The notes: generated from the letters alone by a model not told the origin. A DNA stretch of 64,000 bases from Acidobacteriota bacterium (GCA_028877275.1 JAPPFP010000006.1:434001-498000); one strand, 5' to 3'. Counted from the stretch's first letter, positions 51,142 through 60,193 are shown. Numbers and translations are program-made.

Positions 51142-52752
51142 TCAGTCCGCCTGACGCCTCAGGCGCGCCGCGTGGCGCCTGAGGCGTTTTGCCGCCGGGA
51201 CGAGCGAAGAGGCTGAAGAGAACAGCCCCCCCAGCAGCAGGACGATCACGACGATGTCCCACAGGGGGCGCCGGTCGTAGAAGCCGGGGAAGTCGAGCCG
51301 GTGCAGGCCCCTGTAGAGCCAGCGGTCGAGCCGGCTCCGCCGGCTCTCGCTGTGAACGATGCGTCCGAGTGCCGGGTCGAGATACAGCCAGGTGCCGGCC
51401 GGGTCGTCGAACCGGACCCGCAGGACCGGCAGGGGCAGGAGGCGGTACCGGCGATCGTCGTAGTAGGCGTCGTACTCCCGGAGCGCCGTCGCGTCCACGA
51501 CGTTGGATTCCGCGAGTGCCGCGGCCGCGGCCGCCAGCAGCTCGGGCTGGCCGAACCGCCGCGAAGTCCCGTCCTCGAGTGAGACGAGCCGGTGCTCGAA
51601 AGGCTGGACGGACGACATGAAGGCGCGGGGACTGCCCGCGTAGGAGCTTCCGTACGTACCTCCGTCGTCGGGAGGCCGGTACGCCAGGACAAGAGGCTCG
51701 CCGGCGAAATGGAGCAGTTCGACTTCGCGAGGTGGGAACGATTGCGAGATCGACCCGGTCGCGGCTCGGATCGAGGCGAGATGGAGCCGGTCCGGTGGAA
51801 TGGCTTCGCCCTCGAAGGCGACCTGCCGCGCTGGGAGCGTCGTTCGCCCAGCCTGCCAACCGAACGGATCCATCGACAGGGCGCCGCTCAGGACCCAGGT
51901 GAAGGCGGTGGTTCCGAACGCCAGCCCGCTGTAGTGGTGCCAGCGCATGACGCCCCGGTACGGTGAGCGCTTGCCCTTGATCCGCATCAGCCCAACGACC
52001 AGCCCGGAGAGCGTCAGCACGCAGCCCAGGCCCGCCGTCCAGACGATCAACTGGTACCAGAACGCCGTGTGGGTCCTCAGGGGGGTGAAGTAGAGCCAGT
52101 GGAAGACGGCGCCGGCGGTTCCCCAGAAGCGGGCTCCGGGCGTGGTGGCCATGACCACCTCGGCGGTGCGGTCCGAGACGTAGAGCACGTCGTTGCCCGC
52201 GCGGACGCGGTGGAGCGGCAGCAGGTCGCGTATCTGCAGGGACCACTGGTCGGGACGCGTGAGATACGCGTCGTATGTGAGGGGCGTTTCCGCCGGCGGC
52301 GCCGTGGGGTCGTTTCCGGCGGCGTAGGAGGAGGCGATTCCGAGCGCCTGCTCTTCGGACACCTGGAGCAGCGGGCTGCCCGAGTCCGCGTAGACGGCCG
52401 TCCAGCCGCGCGTCGTGCGGAGCCGGTAGACTGGCCGCTCGCCGGCCATGCCGAGCCGGACCTGGACCGCGGAGAAACCCTCGGCGTCCAGACGCGCCGC
52501 GGCCACGGCCTGTGCCGGGCCGACCTGCACGGCGTCGAGATCGAGCGGAGGCAAGCGGTTCAGGCGTTCGCCCGGATCGAGCGACGGCATCCGCGCGTAC
52601 ATCATGACCAGGGCCGAGGCGAACCAGACCACGAACAGCAGGTTGCCGGCGATGCCCAGCCAGCGGTGGAGCAGAGTCAGGGCGCGCCGCAACGCGGTCG
52701 GGCCTACTGCCGGAACTGGTTCGGGTCGTTGGCCCAGTACTGTGCGTGGCAC
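51142..52752 (-). CDS. PepSY-associated transmembrane protein
   Basis: This 536-residue inner-membrane protein resembles the PepSY_TM group (PiuB-like), which includes iron-uptake-linked and reductase-like proteins. TLLHRWLGIAGNLLFVVWFA is the first helix, with the His-Arg-Trp typical of the group. A PepSY-like module with YRLRTTRGWTAVYADSGSPL follows, then helices with FWGTAGAVFHWLYFTPLRTH, VWTAGLGCVLTLSGLVVGLM and MRWHHYSGLAFGTTAFTWVL, and C-terminal WDIVVIVLLLGGLFSSASSL. The GTG at 52752 overlaps the haem lipoprotein gene by 49 bp; a TTG at 52692 is the alternative. The conserved membrane His residues suggest haem or metal ligation. Confidence 0.8.
   Translation of the reverse strand: MPRTVLGQRPEPVPAVGPTALRRALTLLHRWLGIAGNLLFVVWFASALVMMYARMPSLDPGERLNRLPPLDLDAVQVGPAQAVAAARLDAEGFSAVQVRLGMAGERPVYRLRTTRGWTAVYADSGSPLLQVSEEQALGIASSYAAGNDPTAPPAETPLTYDAYLTRPDQWSLQIRDLLPLHRVRAGNDVLYVSDRTAEVVMATTPGARFWGTAGAVFHWLYFTPLRTHTAFWYQLIVWTAGLGCVLTLSGLVVGLMRIKGKRSPYRGVMRWHHYSGLAFGTTAFTWVLSGALSMDPFGWQAGRTTLPARQVAFEGEAIPPDRLHLASIRAATGSISQSFPPREVELLHFAGEPLVLAYRPPDDGGTYGSSYAGSPRAFMSSVQPFEHRLVSLEDGTSRRFGQPELLAAAAAALAESNVVDATALREYDAYYDDRRYRLLPLPVLRVRFDDPAGTWLYLDPALGRIVHSESRRSRLDRWLYRGLHRLDFPGFYDRRPLWDIVVIVLLLGGLFSSASSLVPAAKRLRRHAARLRRQAD
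51154..51190 (+). terminator. Intrinsic terminator embedded in a convergent gene
   Basis: ACGCCTCAGGCGC (51154-51166) pairs with GCGCCTGAGGCGT (51175-51187) around an 8-nt loop, followed by TTT. It lies inside the last codons of the convergent PepSY gene, whose protein there reads RLRRHAARLRRQAD, so the repeated Arg/Leu codons themselves build the stem. Confidence 0.75.
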
Positions 52753-53183
52753 CCGGCGCAGGCGAAGTAGACCTGCTCGCCGGTGTCGAACACGCCCTGG
52801 ACATCGCGCGCGTCGGCCGCTTGCATCGCGGCGTCGCCAGCGTCGATCAGATCACGGCACCAGGCGATCCAGTCCTCGTCGTCCATCTTCCGGCGGTCCA
52901 TCATCAGCAGGTTGCCCGACTCGGCGACCGTGACCGCGGCGTTGCGGACGAGGGTCCACTCCTCGTCGTTCTGCGGCTGGATTTGCTCTTCCCCTTCCGC
53001 GCTGATGATCCAGCCGACCGAAGCCCAGAGGTGGTCGGCGGCCGGCTCCATGACCGACGCCATCAACAGCCGGGTTCCGGCGACCTCACGGAACGGCGGC
53101 CCGGTCTCCTCGGCTCCGCACGAGGAGAGAGCGAGCGCCGCGACAACGCCGGTCAGAACCGGGAGCTTGCGGGGGCCACTCAT
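52704..53183 (-). CDS. C-type haem lipoprotein with C-terminal CxxCH
   Basis: The 159-residue protein from ATG 53183 has a lipoprotein signal (LTGVVAALALSSC). The body is helical (EVAGTRLLMASVMEPAADHL, AAVTVAESGNLLMMDRR), and the haem-binding motif CAGCHAQYW sits 12 residues before the end. One haem site near the C-terminus on a four-helix body is the layout of class II cytochrome c (cytochrome c prime type). It lies between the MBL hydrolase (32-bp gap) and the PepSY protein (overlap) on the same strand, so it may pass electrons in the periplasm for a partner in the operon. Which partner is unknown. Confidence 0.75.
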   Translation of the reverse strand: MSGPRKLPVLTGVVAALALSSCGAEETGPPFREVAGTRLLMASVMEPAADHLWASVGWIISAEGEEQIQPQNDEEWTLVRNAAVTVAESGNLLMMDRRKMDDEDWIAWCRDLIDAGDAAMQAADARDVQGVFDTGEQVYFACAGCHAQYWANDPNQFRQ

Positions 53184-53215
53184 GACGGGCGGGGAGTGTA
53201 CCGGACGCCCCTCCC

Positions 53216-54067
53216 TCAAACCGCCGTCCTCCAGACGTCGCCGTGGGCGGTGATCCGCACCGCGGTGGGCGACGCCCAGTGGGTCCCGACGACCGTGATG
53301 CCGGTGTCGCTGAACCGCTCGCAGAAGCCACGGCGAGCGGCGATCGCGGCCTCACGGTCGATGTCGGCGATCGAGCACCACTCCGGGTGGGCGCACTGGC
53401 AGGGGTGGTGCATCACGTCCCCGGAGATCACGCCCTCCTCGCTGCCGGAGGAGACGGCGATGCTGCAGTGGCCCGGGGTGTGACCGGGCGTGGGGAAGAA
53501 CTGGAGCTCGGGGTTGATCTGGTGAGAGCAAGGGACGAGGTCGACCAGGCCCGCCTCGAACACCGGCGCCACCGAGTCGCCGAAGACGTCGCCCCAGTTG
53601 GCCTCCCCCTCGTCGCGCCAGTACTCGAACTCGGGACGCGCCATGATGTAGCGGGCGTTGGGGAAGGTGGGAACCCACTTGCCGTCGACCTTCATCGTGT
53701 TCCAGCCCACGTGGTCGATGTGGAGGTGGGTGCAGACGACGAGGTCGACCTGCTCGCGGGGGAAGCCGGCGTCGCGGATCTCCTGGAGGAACGGACCGTC
53801 GAGTTCGTTCCATGCCGGCAGGGCGCGCTTCTTGTCGTTGCCGACGCAGGTGTCGACGACGATCTTGAGTCCCTTGGACTCGACGAGGAAGGCCTGGATG
53901 ATCATCTTGAGCCGCTCACCGCCGGGCGTCACGAAGTGCGGCTCGAGCCAGTCGAGGTCGGGCGTAAGGTTCTCCGGTGTCGCGTCCGGCAGCAGGAAGG
54001 ACGCCGGCACCGGGTAGTCGATCTCGATGATCGGTGTGATCGATACGTCGCCGATCTTGATGCCCAT
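53216..54067 (-). CDS. MBL-fold metallo-hydrolase
   Basis: This 283-residue enzyme carries the metallo-beta-lactamase motif CTHLHIDHVGWN (HxHxDH near residue 114), and later GHTPGHCSIAVSSG and GVISGDVMHHPCQC. Two metal ions are expected. The pattern FPNARYIMARPEFEYW is common in the lactonase/quorum-quenching-like branch, but that branch has many other substrates, so no reaction is assigned. The ATG at 54067 has GGAGAGGA upstream. It sits 21 bp after the ThDP lyase in a minus-strand operon. Confidence 0.88.
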   Translation of the reverse strand: MGIKIGDVSITPIIEIDYPVPASFLLPDATPENLTPDLDWLEPHFVTPGGERLKMIIQAFLVESKGLKIVVDTCVGNDKKRALPAWNELDGPFLQEIRDAGFPREQVDLVVCTHLHIDHVGWNTMKVDGKWVPTFPNARYIMARPEFEYWRDEGEANWGDVFGDSVAPVFEAGLVDLVPCSHQINPELQFFPTPGHTPGHCSIAVSSGSEEGVISGDVMHHPCQCAHPEWCSIADIDREAAIAARRGFCERFSDTGITVVGTHWASPTAVRITAHGDVWRTAV

Positions 54068-54088
54068 TCGCTGTCCTCTCCCTGACCT

Positions 54089-55744
54089 TCAGCGAGTGAG
54101 CCAGGCGAACTTCTGCGGCTTGCGCTGCGCCTTCGGATCGATCAGCACGTTGACCAGCGCCGGGCGGTCGGATGCCAGGGCCTTGTCGAGCGTCGGCCCA
54201 AGGTCGGCGACCTTCTCGACGCAGTAGCCCACGCCGCCGAAGGCCTCGATCACGCGCTCGTAGCGGGCGCCCAGGGTGTAGGTGGACGTCGGCAGGGGCT
54301 TGCCCGGGATGTACTCGCTGACACCGCCGCCGATGCCGTTGTTGTTGATGACGACGAAGGTGATCGGCATGTCGTACCGGCAGGCCACCTCGACTTCCAT
54401 GCCGGAGAAGCCGAACGCCGAGTCGCCCTGGACGCAGATCGTGCGCCGGTCCGGATGGACCACGGCGGCGGCGATGGCGAGTCCCGTGCCGACGCCCATC
54501 GTGCCGAAGGTGCCGGCGTCGAGCCGTTTGCGCGGCTCCATGTTGGGCAGCACGGTGCGCGAGATATCCATCGTGTTCGCGCCTTCGGCGACCAGCATGT
54601 CCTGCGGCTCCAGGCGGTCGGCGATCTCGCGCAGGGCGCGGTAGTAGCCCATCGGCTCGCTGTCGTCCTCGAGCATCGCCTGGACCGCCGCCTGGTTCTG
54701 GCTCGCGCTCTCGCGCAGGTTCGCCAGCCACTCGTTGTCGGCCGACAGCGTGAAGGGTTCGGCGTCGAGCGCCTCGTTGAGTTGGGCGGTCACCGCCCGC
54801 GCGTCACCGACCATGCCGACCTCCGTCGGCACGTTGGTCCCGATCTCCTCCGCGTTGACGTCGATCTGGAGCACCCGGACGCCCTTCTTGAACCGCGGCG
54901 GCATCCCGAAGTGAAGGATCCAGTTGAGCCGGGCACCGATCAGCAGGATGACGTCCGCGTTCTGGAGCGCGAACGACCGCGCCGGCGAGATCAGGTGGGG
55001 ATCGTCGTCGGAGACGACGCCCTTGCCCATCGGCGTCGGCAGCACGGGGAGGTTCGTGCGCTGGACGAAGCGGCGCACTTCCTGCTCCGCGCGGGCGTAG
55101 GCCGCGCCCTTGCCCACGATGACCAACGGGTTCTTCGCTTCGCGCAGAACCGCCACGGCGCGCTCGACGTCCTTCGGATCGGCGAGCGAGGTCGGCGGCT
55201 CCGGGCAGCGAGGGGGTTGCTCGACGTCTTCCTCGTCGATCTGGGCGGTCAGGACGTCGTTCGTGAGGTTCAGGTAGGAGGCGCCGGGCCGGCCGTAGAT
55301 CGACGTGCGGACCGCCTGCTCCACGTAGAACGGCGCCCGGTGCGCGGCATCGATCTCGGCCGAGTACTTCGAGAACGGCCGCGCCGCCTCGACCTGGGGG
55401 CATTCCTGGAACGCGCCCTGACCGTTCTGGTAGCGGTCGTTGGCGCCGCCGAGCAGCACCATCGGCCAGCAGTTCTTCTCCGCGTTGGCGAGGCCGGCGA
55501 TGCCGTGCACCATGCCCGGGCCCGACACGGCGAGGCAGGCCCCGGGACGGCCGGTCAGGTAGCCGACGGCGCCGGCCGCGTAGCTTGCCGCCTGCTCGTT
55601 GCGGAAGCCGTAGTACTGGATTCCCGCCTGCTGGGCGGCGTGGGCGACCCCGTAGACGGGAAAGCCGACGATGCCGAACATGTAGTCGACGCCCTGCTGC
55701 TTCAGGCTTTGGGCGATCAGGGCGGCGCCGGTGGTCGTTGTCAT
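54089..55744 (-). CDS. ThDP-dependent lyase, 2-hydroxyacyl-CoA lyase / oxalyl-CoA decarboxylase family
   Basis: The 551-residue ThDP enzyme has the catalytic Glu in GFRNEQAASYAAGAVGYL (near residue 48) and the cofactor motif GDSAFGFSGMEVEVACRYDM ending in FVVINNNGIGG (from residue 440). The loop NDRYQNGQGAFQECPQVEAA resembles, from memory, eukaryotic-type 2-hydroxyacyl-CoA lyase more than the QQGDYEEMDQ of oxalyl-CoA decarboxylase. The segment VRTSIYGRPGASYLNLTNDV and KNPLVIVGKGAAYARAEQEV also match the group. The start overlaps the CoA-transferase stop (ATGA), so the two are coupled: activation of an acid to its CoA thioester followed by C-C cleavage. The substrate is undecided between oxalate and 2-hydroxyacids. 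Confidence 0.85.
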   Translation of the reverse strand: MTTTTGAALIAQSLKQQGVDYMFGIVGFPVYGVAHAAQQAGIQYYGFRNEQAASYAAGAVGYLTGRPGACLAVSGPGMVHGIAGLANAEKNCWPMVLLGGANDRYQNGQGAFQECPQVEAARPFSKYSAEIDAAHRAPFYVEQAVRTSIYGRPGASYLNLTNDVLTAQIDEEDVEQPPRCPEPPTSLADPKDVERAVAVLREAKNPLVIVGKGAAYARAEQEVRRFVQRTNLPVLPTPMGKGVVSDDDPHLISPARSFALQNADVILLIGARLNWILHFGMPPRFKKGVRVLQIDVNAEEIGTNVPTEVGMVGDARAVTAQLNEALDAEPFTLSADNEWLANLRESASQNQAAVQAMLEDDSEPMGYYRALREIADRLEPQDMLVAEGANTMDISRTVLPNMEPRKRLDAGTFGTMGVGTGLAIAAAVVHPDRRTICVQGDSAFGFSGMEVEVACRYDMPITFVVINNNGIGGGVSEYIPGKPLPTSTYTLGARYERVIEAFGGVGYCVEKVADLGPTLDKALASDRPALVNVLIDPKAQRKPQKFAWLTR

Positions 55745-56982
55745 CTCGTAGCGTTCTCCTGGCCGTTGGCGCCGGGCGTGGGCACAGCGCCCAGCACACC
55801 GTCCGCGCGCAGCCGGTCGATTTCAGGTTGGGAGAGGTTCAGTTCGTCGGCGAGGACGCTGTCCGTGTGGCGGCCCAGAAGCGGCGCCGCCTCGATCTCG
55901 ACCTGGCTGTCGCTGAGGTTCATCGGGGAGCCGAGGACCCGGACCGGCCCCCTGATCTCGTGCTCGACCGTGCGGACGAAACCGCGCTCCACAAGGTGCG
56001 GGTCGGAGAACAGGTCGAGCGTGTCGAGCACGGCGCTTGCCGGCACGCCGGCCGCGCCGAGGATGGCCATCGCTTCGCGCTTCGTGCGCCGGCCGGTCCA
56101 CTCGGCGATCGCTTCGAACAACTCGTCGGCGTTGTCGTGCCGCAGCCTGGGCGTGGCGTAACGCTCGTCCTCAGCCAGGTCCCGGCGATCGATGGCTTCA
56201 CAGAGCGCCCGCCACATCCGGTCGTTGACCACCAGCATGTAGACGTAGTCGTTGGGGCCGAACGGCTTGCAGGGGTACATGTTCATCATCGCGCCGCGGC
56301 CGGAGCCACTGCGCGGGGCCGCCTTCTCGCCGAACTCGCCGCCCATCGCGATCGCCGTGCGCATGAACCAGGTCACGCCTTCCTGCATCGACATCTCGAC
56401 AAGCTGGCCCTTGCCCGTGCGCAGCTTGTTGGCGTGCGCCGCGCACAGCGCCAGGGCCATCAGCACGCCGGTGCCGCAATCGCCGATCGTCGTGCCTGGG
56501 CGAAGCGGCGGTCCGTCCGGGTTGCCCGTGATCGACATCGCGCCTCCCGCGGCCTGGGCGACCGGGTCGAAGCACTTGTAGTCGCTGTAGGGCCCGCTGT
56601 TGCCGAAGCCCTTGATCCGGCCGTAGATCACGTCGGGGTGCACCGCGCGCACCGAGTCGTAGTCGAGGCGCAGTTTCTCGACAACGCCGGGGCCGAAGTT
56701 CTCGACGAGGATGTCGAACCGCGGTGCGAGCTGGAGCAGCAGTCCGCGGCCCTCCTCGGAGGCGAGGTTGATCGCGATGCTGCGTTTGTTGCTGTTCCAG
56801 TTGAGGAAGTACTCGGAGTCGTCCGTGCTGCGTCCACCGGCCAGACCACGCCCCGGATCGCCGGTGCCGGGGCGTTCCACCTTGACCACGTCGGCACCCA
56901 GCCAGGCCAGGGCCTGGGTACACGAAGTCCCGGCTTCGTACTGCGTCAGATCGAGAATGCGCAGACCGTCGAGTGCTGGCAT
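55741..56982 (-). CDS. Class III CoA-transferase (CaiB/BaiF family)
   Basis: The 413-residue enzyme starts MPALDGLRILDLTQYEAGTS with AGGAGG six bases before ATG 56982; a longer frame to 57393 was rejected. It shows AWLGADVVKVERPGTGDPGR, YFLNWNSNKRSIAINLASEE, IYGRIKGFGNSGPYSDYKCF, and the nucleophile segment TTIGDCGTGVLMALALCAAH. There the Asp is near residue 168, close to Asp169 of formyl-CoA transferase. It transfers CoA between acids; coupling with the ThDP lyase recalls the frc-oxc oxalate pair. The gene is the first of a five-gene minus-strand operon. Confidence 0.9.
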   Translation of the reverse strand: MPALDGLRILDLTQYEAGTSCTQALAWLGADVVKVERPGTGDPGRGLAGGRSTDDSEYFLNWNSNKRSIAINLASEEGRGLLLQLAPRFDILVENFGPGVVEKLRLDYDSVRAVHPDVIYGRIKGFGNSGPYSDYKCFDPVAQAAGGAMSITGNPDGPPLRPGTTIGDCGTGVLMALALCAAHANKLRTGKGQLVEMSMQEGVTWFMRTAIAMGGEFGEKAAPRSGSGRGAMMNMYPCKPFGPNDYVYMLVVNDRMWRALCEAIDRRDLAEDERYATPRLRHDNADELFEAIAEWTGRRTKREAMAILGAAGVPASAVLDTLDLFSDPHLVERGFVRTVEHEIRGPVRVLGSPMNLSDSQVEIEAAPLLGRHTDSVLADELNLSQPEIDRLRADGVLGAVPTPGANGQENATR

Positions 56983-57109
56983 GGTAGGCCTCCTGGCTGT
57001 GCGTTTGCGGGCGCAACGATAACCCGGTTCGGGTTCGGCGCGGATGCGCCGGAGTGGACGGCAGAGAGCGGACGATAGGCTCCGGCCGGAACGTTGAAGG
57101 GGCTCTCGG

Positions 57110-59158
57110 ATGCAGGTCGCGGGACGTTTCGTCCTTGGGGTACAGATTGCGGCTTCGGTCACCCTCCTGGCGACCCTGTCGTCGCCGGGAAACGCGCAGG
57201 ATGCGAAGCCAATGGTCGAGTGGCCCGCGTTCGGCAGCGGCCCGGGTAACACGAAGTACTCGGCGCTCGACCAGATCGACCGGTCGAACTTCCGCGAACT
57301 CCAGGTCGCCTGGGAGTGGGAGTCTCCGTCGACTGCCGTCGCCGAGGCGAACCGGGCGGTCCGGCCCGGGCAGTTCAAACCGATCCCGATCATGCTGGAC
57401 GGCGTGCTCTACGTCGCTACCGAGGTCGCCCAGGCTGCCGCCATCGACGCGGCCACCGGCGAGACGCTCTGGTCCTACGATCCCGAGTCCTGGCGCGCCG
57501 GCCGGCCCGCGAACATCGGCTTCCAGCATCGCGGCGTGGCCGCGTGGCGCGGTCCGGTCGAACGGGAGGGTCGCAGTCGTGACGAAATCCGGGTCTTTCT
57601 GCCCACGCACGACCGCCGGCTGATCGCGCTCGACGGCGTAACCGGGGAGCCCGTCGGCGGCTTCGGCGCGGACGGTCAGGTCGATCTGCTGGCAGAGCGG
57701 GGAATGGTGGACTTCGGACGCCGGGTCAACCCGCGCGCGATCACGCACAGCTCGCCACCAGCGATCGTCGGCGACACGGTGGTCGTCGGCTCGGTCGTCA
57801 GCGACGGACCGTTGCGCCAGGCCGCGCCGCCCGGTCACGTCCGCGGCTACGACGTGCGCACCGGTGAACTGAAGTGGATCTTCCACACCATCCCGCAGGA
57901 GGGCGAGGTCGGCGTCGACACCTGGGAGAACGGCTCCTGGAGGTACAGCGGCAACACGAACGTCTGGAACATGATGACGGTGGACGAGGAACTCGGCTAC
58001 ATCTACTTGCCGGTGTCGACGCCGACCAACGATTTCTACGGCGGCCACCGGCTGGGGGACAACCTCTTTGCCGAGAGCATCGTCTGCCTGGACGCCGACA
58101 CCGGCGAGCGGGTCTGGCACTTCCAGGCCGTTCACCACGGGCTCTGGGACTACGACTTCCCGACGCCGCCGCAGCTCGTGGACATCACGGTCGACGGCCG
58201 CGAGATCAAGGCCCTGGCCCAGGTCTCCAAGCAGGCGTTCACCTACGTCTTCGACCGGGTGACCGGGGAAGAGGTGTGGCCGATCGAGGAACGGCCGGTG
58301 CCGGAGTCCGATGTCCCGGGCGAACGGGCATCGCCGACCCAGCCGTTTCCGACGAAGCCGCCGCCATTCGACCGCCAGGGGGTCAGCGAGGACGACCTGA
58401 TCGATCTGACGCCGGAGCTGTTCGCCGAGGCGAAGAAGATCGCGTCCGGCTTCCGCATGGGGCCGCTCTTCACGCCGCCGAGCACGGGCAGCGGCGTTCT
58501 CATGCTGCCGAGCGCGGGCGGCGGGGCGAACTGGCCGGGCGCGGCGGTCGATCCGGAAACCGGTGTGCTCTACGTTCCGTCGTCGACGTCGATCAGCGTC
58601 CATCCGCTGAGCAAGCCCGATCCCGCGCGCTCGAACCTGAACTACGTCGGCTCCTTCTTCGCCCCCACCGGTAGCCCGGGAGGATTGCCGCTGGTCAAGC
58701 CGCCCTGGGGCAGGGTGACCGCGATCGATCTGAACACCGGCGAGCACATTTGGATGACGCCGAACGGCCACGGCCCGAAGGAGCACCCGGCGCTCGCCGG
58801 CCTCGACCTGCCGATGCTTGGGGGCGGCAGTGGAGCGCCGCTGCTCACGAAGACGCTGCTCTTCGTCACCCAGAGGCGGGGACGGGGCGAAGACAACTCG
58901 CCACGCCTCAACGTCTTCGACAAGGGGACGGGGGAGCTGCTGGGCCATGTGCCGCTGCCGGATACGCCGCACGCGAACCCCATCACCTACATGGTGGAGG
59001 GCAGGCAGTACATCGTCGTCGCGGTGGGAGGCGGTTCGTTCTTCGCCGATCTCGGCGAGATCGCGGACGATCCCGGCCTGAACTTCAGCGAGGAGCAGAT
59101 CGCGGCGCTGGCGGCTCAGAAGACGACGCCGAAGCTGGTCGCGCTGGCGCTGCCGTGA
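57110..59158 (+). CDS. PQQ-dependent dehydrogenase (quinoprotein glucose dehydrogenase-like)
   Basis: This 682-residue periplasmic quinoprotein has a signal peptide (IAASVTLLATLSSPGNAQDA). It is the close paralogue of the protein at 12698: both share the pattern YSALDQIDRSNFRELQVAW, HIWMTPNGHGPKEHPALAGL and NVWNMMTVDEELGYIYLPVS. Repeating blade motifs include GETLWSYDPESWRAGRPANI, GELKWIFHTIPQEGEVGVDT and GERVWHFQAVHHGLWDYDFP. No haem or membrane domain is seen. A TAGGCT -10-like hexamer at 57076-57081 and a small hairpin at 57021-57035 precede it. Two amidohydrolases and a Rieske protein follow. Confidence 0.88.
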   Translation: MQVAGRFVLGVQIAASVTLLATLSSPGNAQDAKPMVEWPAFGSGPGNTKYSALDQIDRSNFRELQVAWEWESPSTAVAEANRAVRPGQFKPIPIMLDGVLYVATEVAQAAAIDAATGETLWSYDPESWRAGRPANIGFQHRGVAAWRGPVEREGRSRDEIRVFLPTHDRRLIALDGVTGEPVGGFGADGQVDLLAERGMVDFGRRVNPRAITHSSPPAIVGDTVVVGSVVSDGPLRQAAPPGHVRGYDVRTGELKWIFHTIPQEGEVGVDTWENGSWRYSGNTNVWNMMTVDEELGYIYLPVSTPTNDFYGGHRLGDNLFAESIVCLDADTGERVWHFQAVHHGLWDYDFPTPPQLVDITVDGREIKALAQVSKQAFTYVFDRVTGEEVWPIEERPVPESDVPGERASPTQPFPTKPPPFDRQGVSEDDLIDLTPELFAEAKKIASGFRMGPLFTPPSTGSGVLMLPSAGGGANWPGAAVDPETGVLYVPSSTSISVHPLSKPDPARSNLNYVGSFFAPTGSPGGLPLVKPPWGRVTAIDLNTGEHIWMTPNGHGPKEHPALAGLDLPMLGGGSGAPLLTKTLLFVTQRRGRGEDNSPRLNVFDKGTGELLGHVPLPDTPHANPITYMVEGRQYIVVAVGGGSFFADLGEIADDPGLNFSEEQIAALAAQKTTPKLVALALP

Positions 59159-59174
59159 CCCTTCTCTCGCAGCC

Positions 59175-60191
59175 ATGATCGACGCCGACGTTCACATCCC
59201 GAATCCCCGCCTTCGTGACCTCTACCCCCTGCTGCCGGAGCACTGGGTCGAGCACTTCGAAAACACGATGGACAAGGGCGCCTCTCAGGAGTACTACCCG
59301 CCAAAGTCGCCTGTAAGCGGTCGCCGCGGTGGCCTCGAGGAACTGCGCGAGGCCGTCTTTGAACGGGGCGGCGCGGAGGTGGCGATCTCGAGTTGCCTCT
59401 ACGCGGTCGACAGCATCCACAACCCGGACGTGGCCGCAGCGTTGGCCACGGCGACGAACGACTGGCAGGCGGCGGAGTGGCTGGAACGCGAACCCCGACT
59501 GCGGGGCTCCGTTGTCGTGCCGATCGGGCTGCCGGCCGCCGCGGTCGAGGAAGTCGAGCGTTGCGCCGGCAGGCCCGGCTTCGTCCAGGTTCTGATCCCG
59601 GTGCGCACCGAGCACCCGCTCGGAAGCCGCCACTACCACGCCCTGTGGAAGGCGATCGAGCAGAGCGGCCTGGTTGCGGCGATCCACTTCGGTGGCGCGC
59701 CCGTCATGCCGCCGACACCCACCGGCTGGCCGTCGTTCTTCCTGGAGGAGTACACGGCGATGGCGCAGGTGTTCGCGACCCAGCTCACCAGCATGATTGT
59801 CGAAGGGGTGTTCGACACCTGCCCCGGTTTGCGGGTCGTGTTCCTGGAATCCGGCTTCACCTGGATTCCGTCCCACCTCTGGCGCATGGACAAGGAGTGG
59901 CGGAATCTGCGGCGGCTGGTGCCCTGGGTGCGCCGTCCGCCCTCCGACTACTTCCGCGAGCATGTCCGGGTAGGCATTCAGCCGCTCGACGCGCCGCCCG
60001 ACCCGGCGCACCTGTGCCAAGTCGTGGATCAGTTGGGCTCGGAAGACCTGCTCCTCTACGCCAGCGACTATCCCCACGTTCACGTCTGTGACGCCGGGGA
60101 TCTCCTGCTGCGGCTGCTGCCGGAGTCGTTAGGACGTAAGATCAGGTCCGAGAACGCGCGCAGCTTCTACCGTCTTTCGGAAGGAGGGTAG
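59175..60191 (+). CDS. Amidohydrolase-2 family metal-dependent hydrolase, copy 1
   Basis: The 338-residue TIM-barrel enzyme opens MIDADVHIPNPRLRDLYPLL, the metal-binding start of the amidohydrolase-2 (ACMSD/uracil-5-carboxylate decarboxylase) family. Later metal or base ligands lie in LVAAIHFGGAPV, VVFLESGFTWIPSHLWRMDK and YASDYPHVHVCDAG. Family reactions include decarboxylation of aromatic acids and hydrolysis of lactones and amides. The start is 16 bp after the quinoprotein stop, and copy 2 follows with a 2-bp gap, so the three are likely one operon. Confidence 0.85.
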   Translation: MIDADVHIPNPRLRDLYPLLPEHWVEHFENTMDKGASQEYYPPKSPVSGRRGGLEELREAVFERGGAEVAISSCLYAVDSIHNPDVAAALATATNDWQAAEWLEREPRLRGSVVVPIGLPAAAVEEVERCAGRPGFVQVLIPVRTEHPLGSRHYHALWKAIEQSGLVAAIHFGGAPVMPPTPTGWPSFFLEEYTAMAQVFATQLTSMIVEGVFDTCPGLRVVFLESGFTWIPSHLWRMDKEWRNLRRLVPWVRRPPSDYFREHVRVGIQPLDAPPDPAHLCQVVDQLGSEDLLLYASDYPHVHVCDAGDLLLRLLPESLGRKIRSENARSFYRLSEGG

Positions 60192-60193
60192 CC

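Noticed and set aside
54455..56161. A 568-codon plus-strand frame opposite the ThDP lyase
   Set aside because: It is composition-driven antisense; the opposite strand has the full catalytic motifs.
56198..59176. A 992-codon open frame on the minus strand
   Set aside because: It is antisense to the quinoprotein at 57110-59158 and to part of the CoA-transferase, is extremely Arg-rich and has no family landmarks. Long antisense frames are expected at this GC content.
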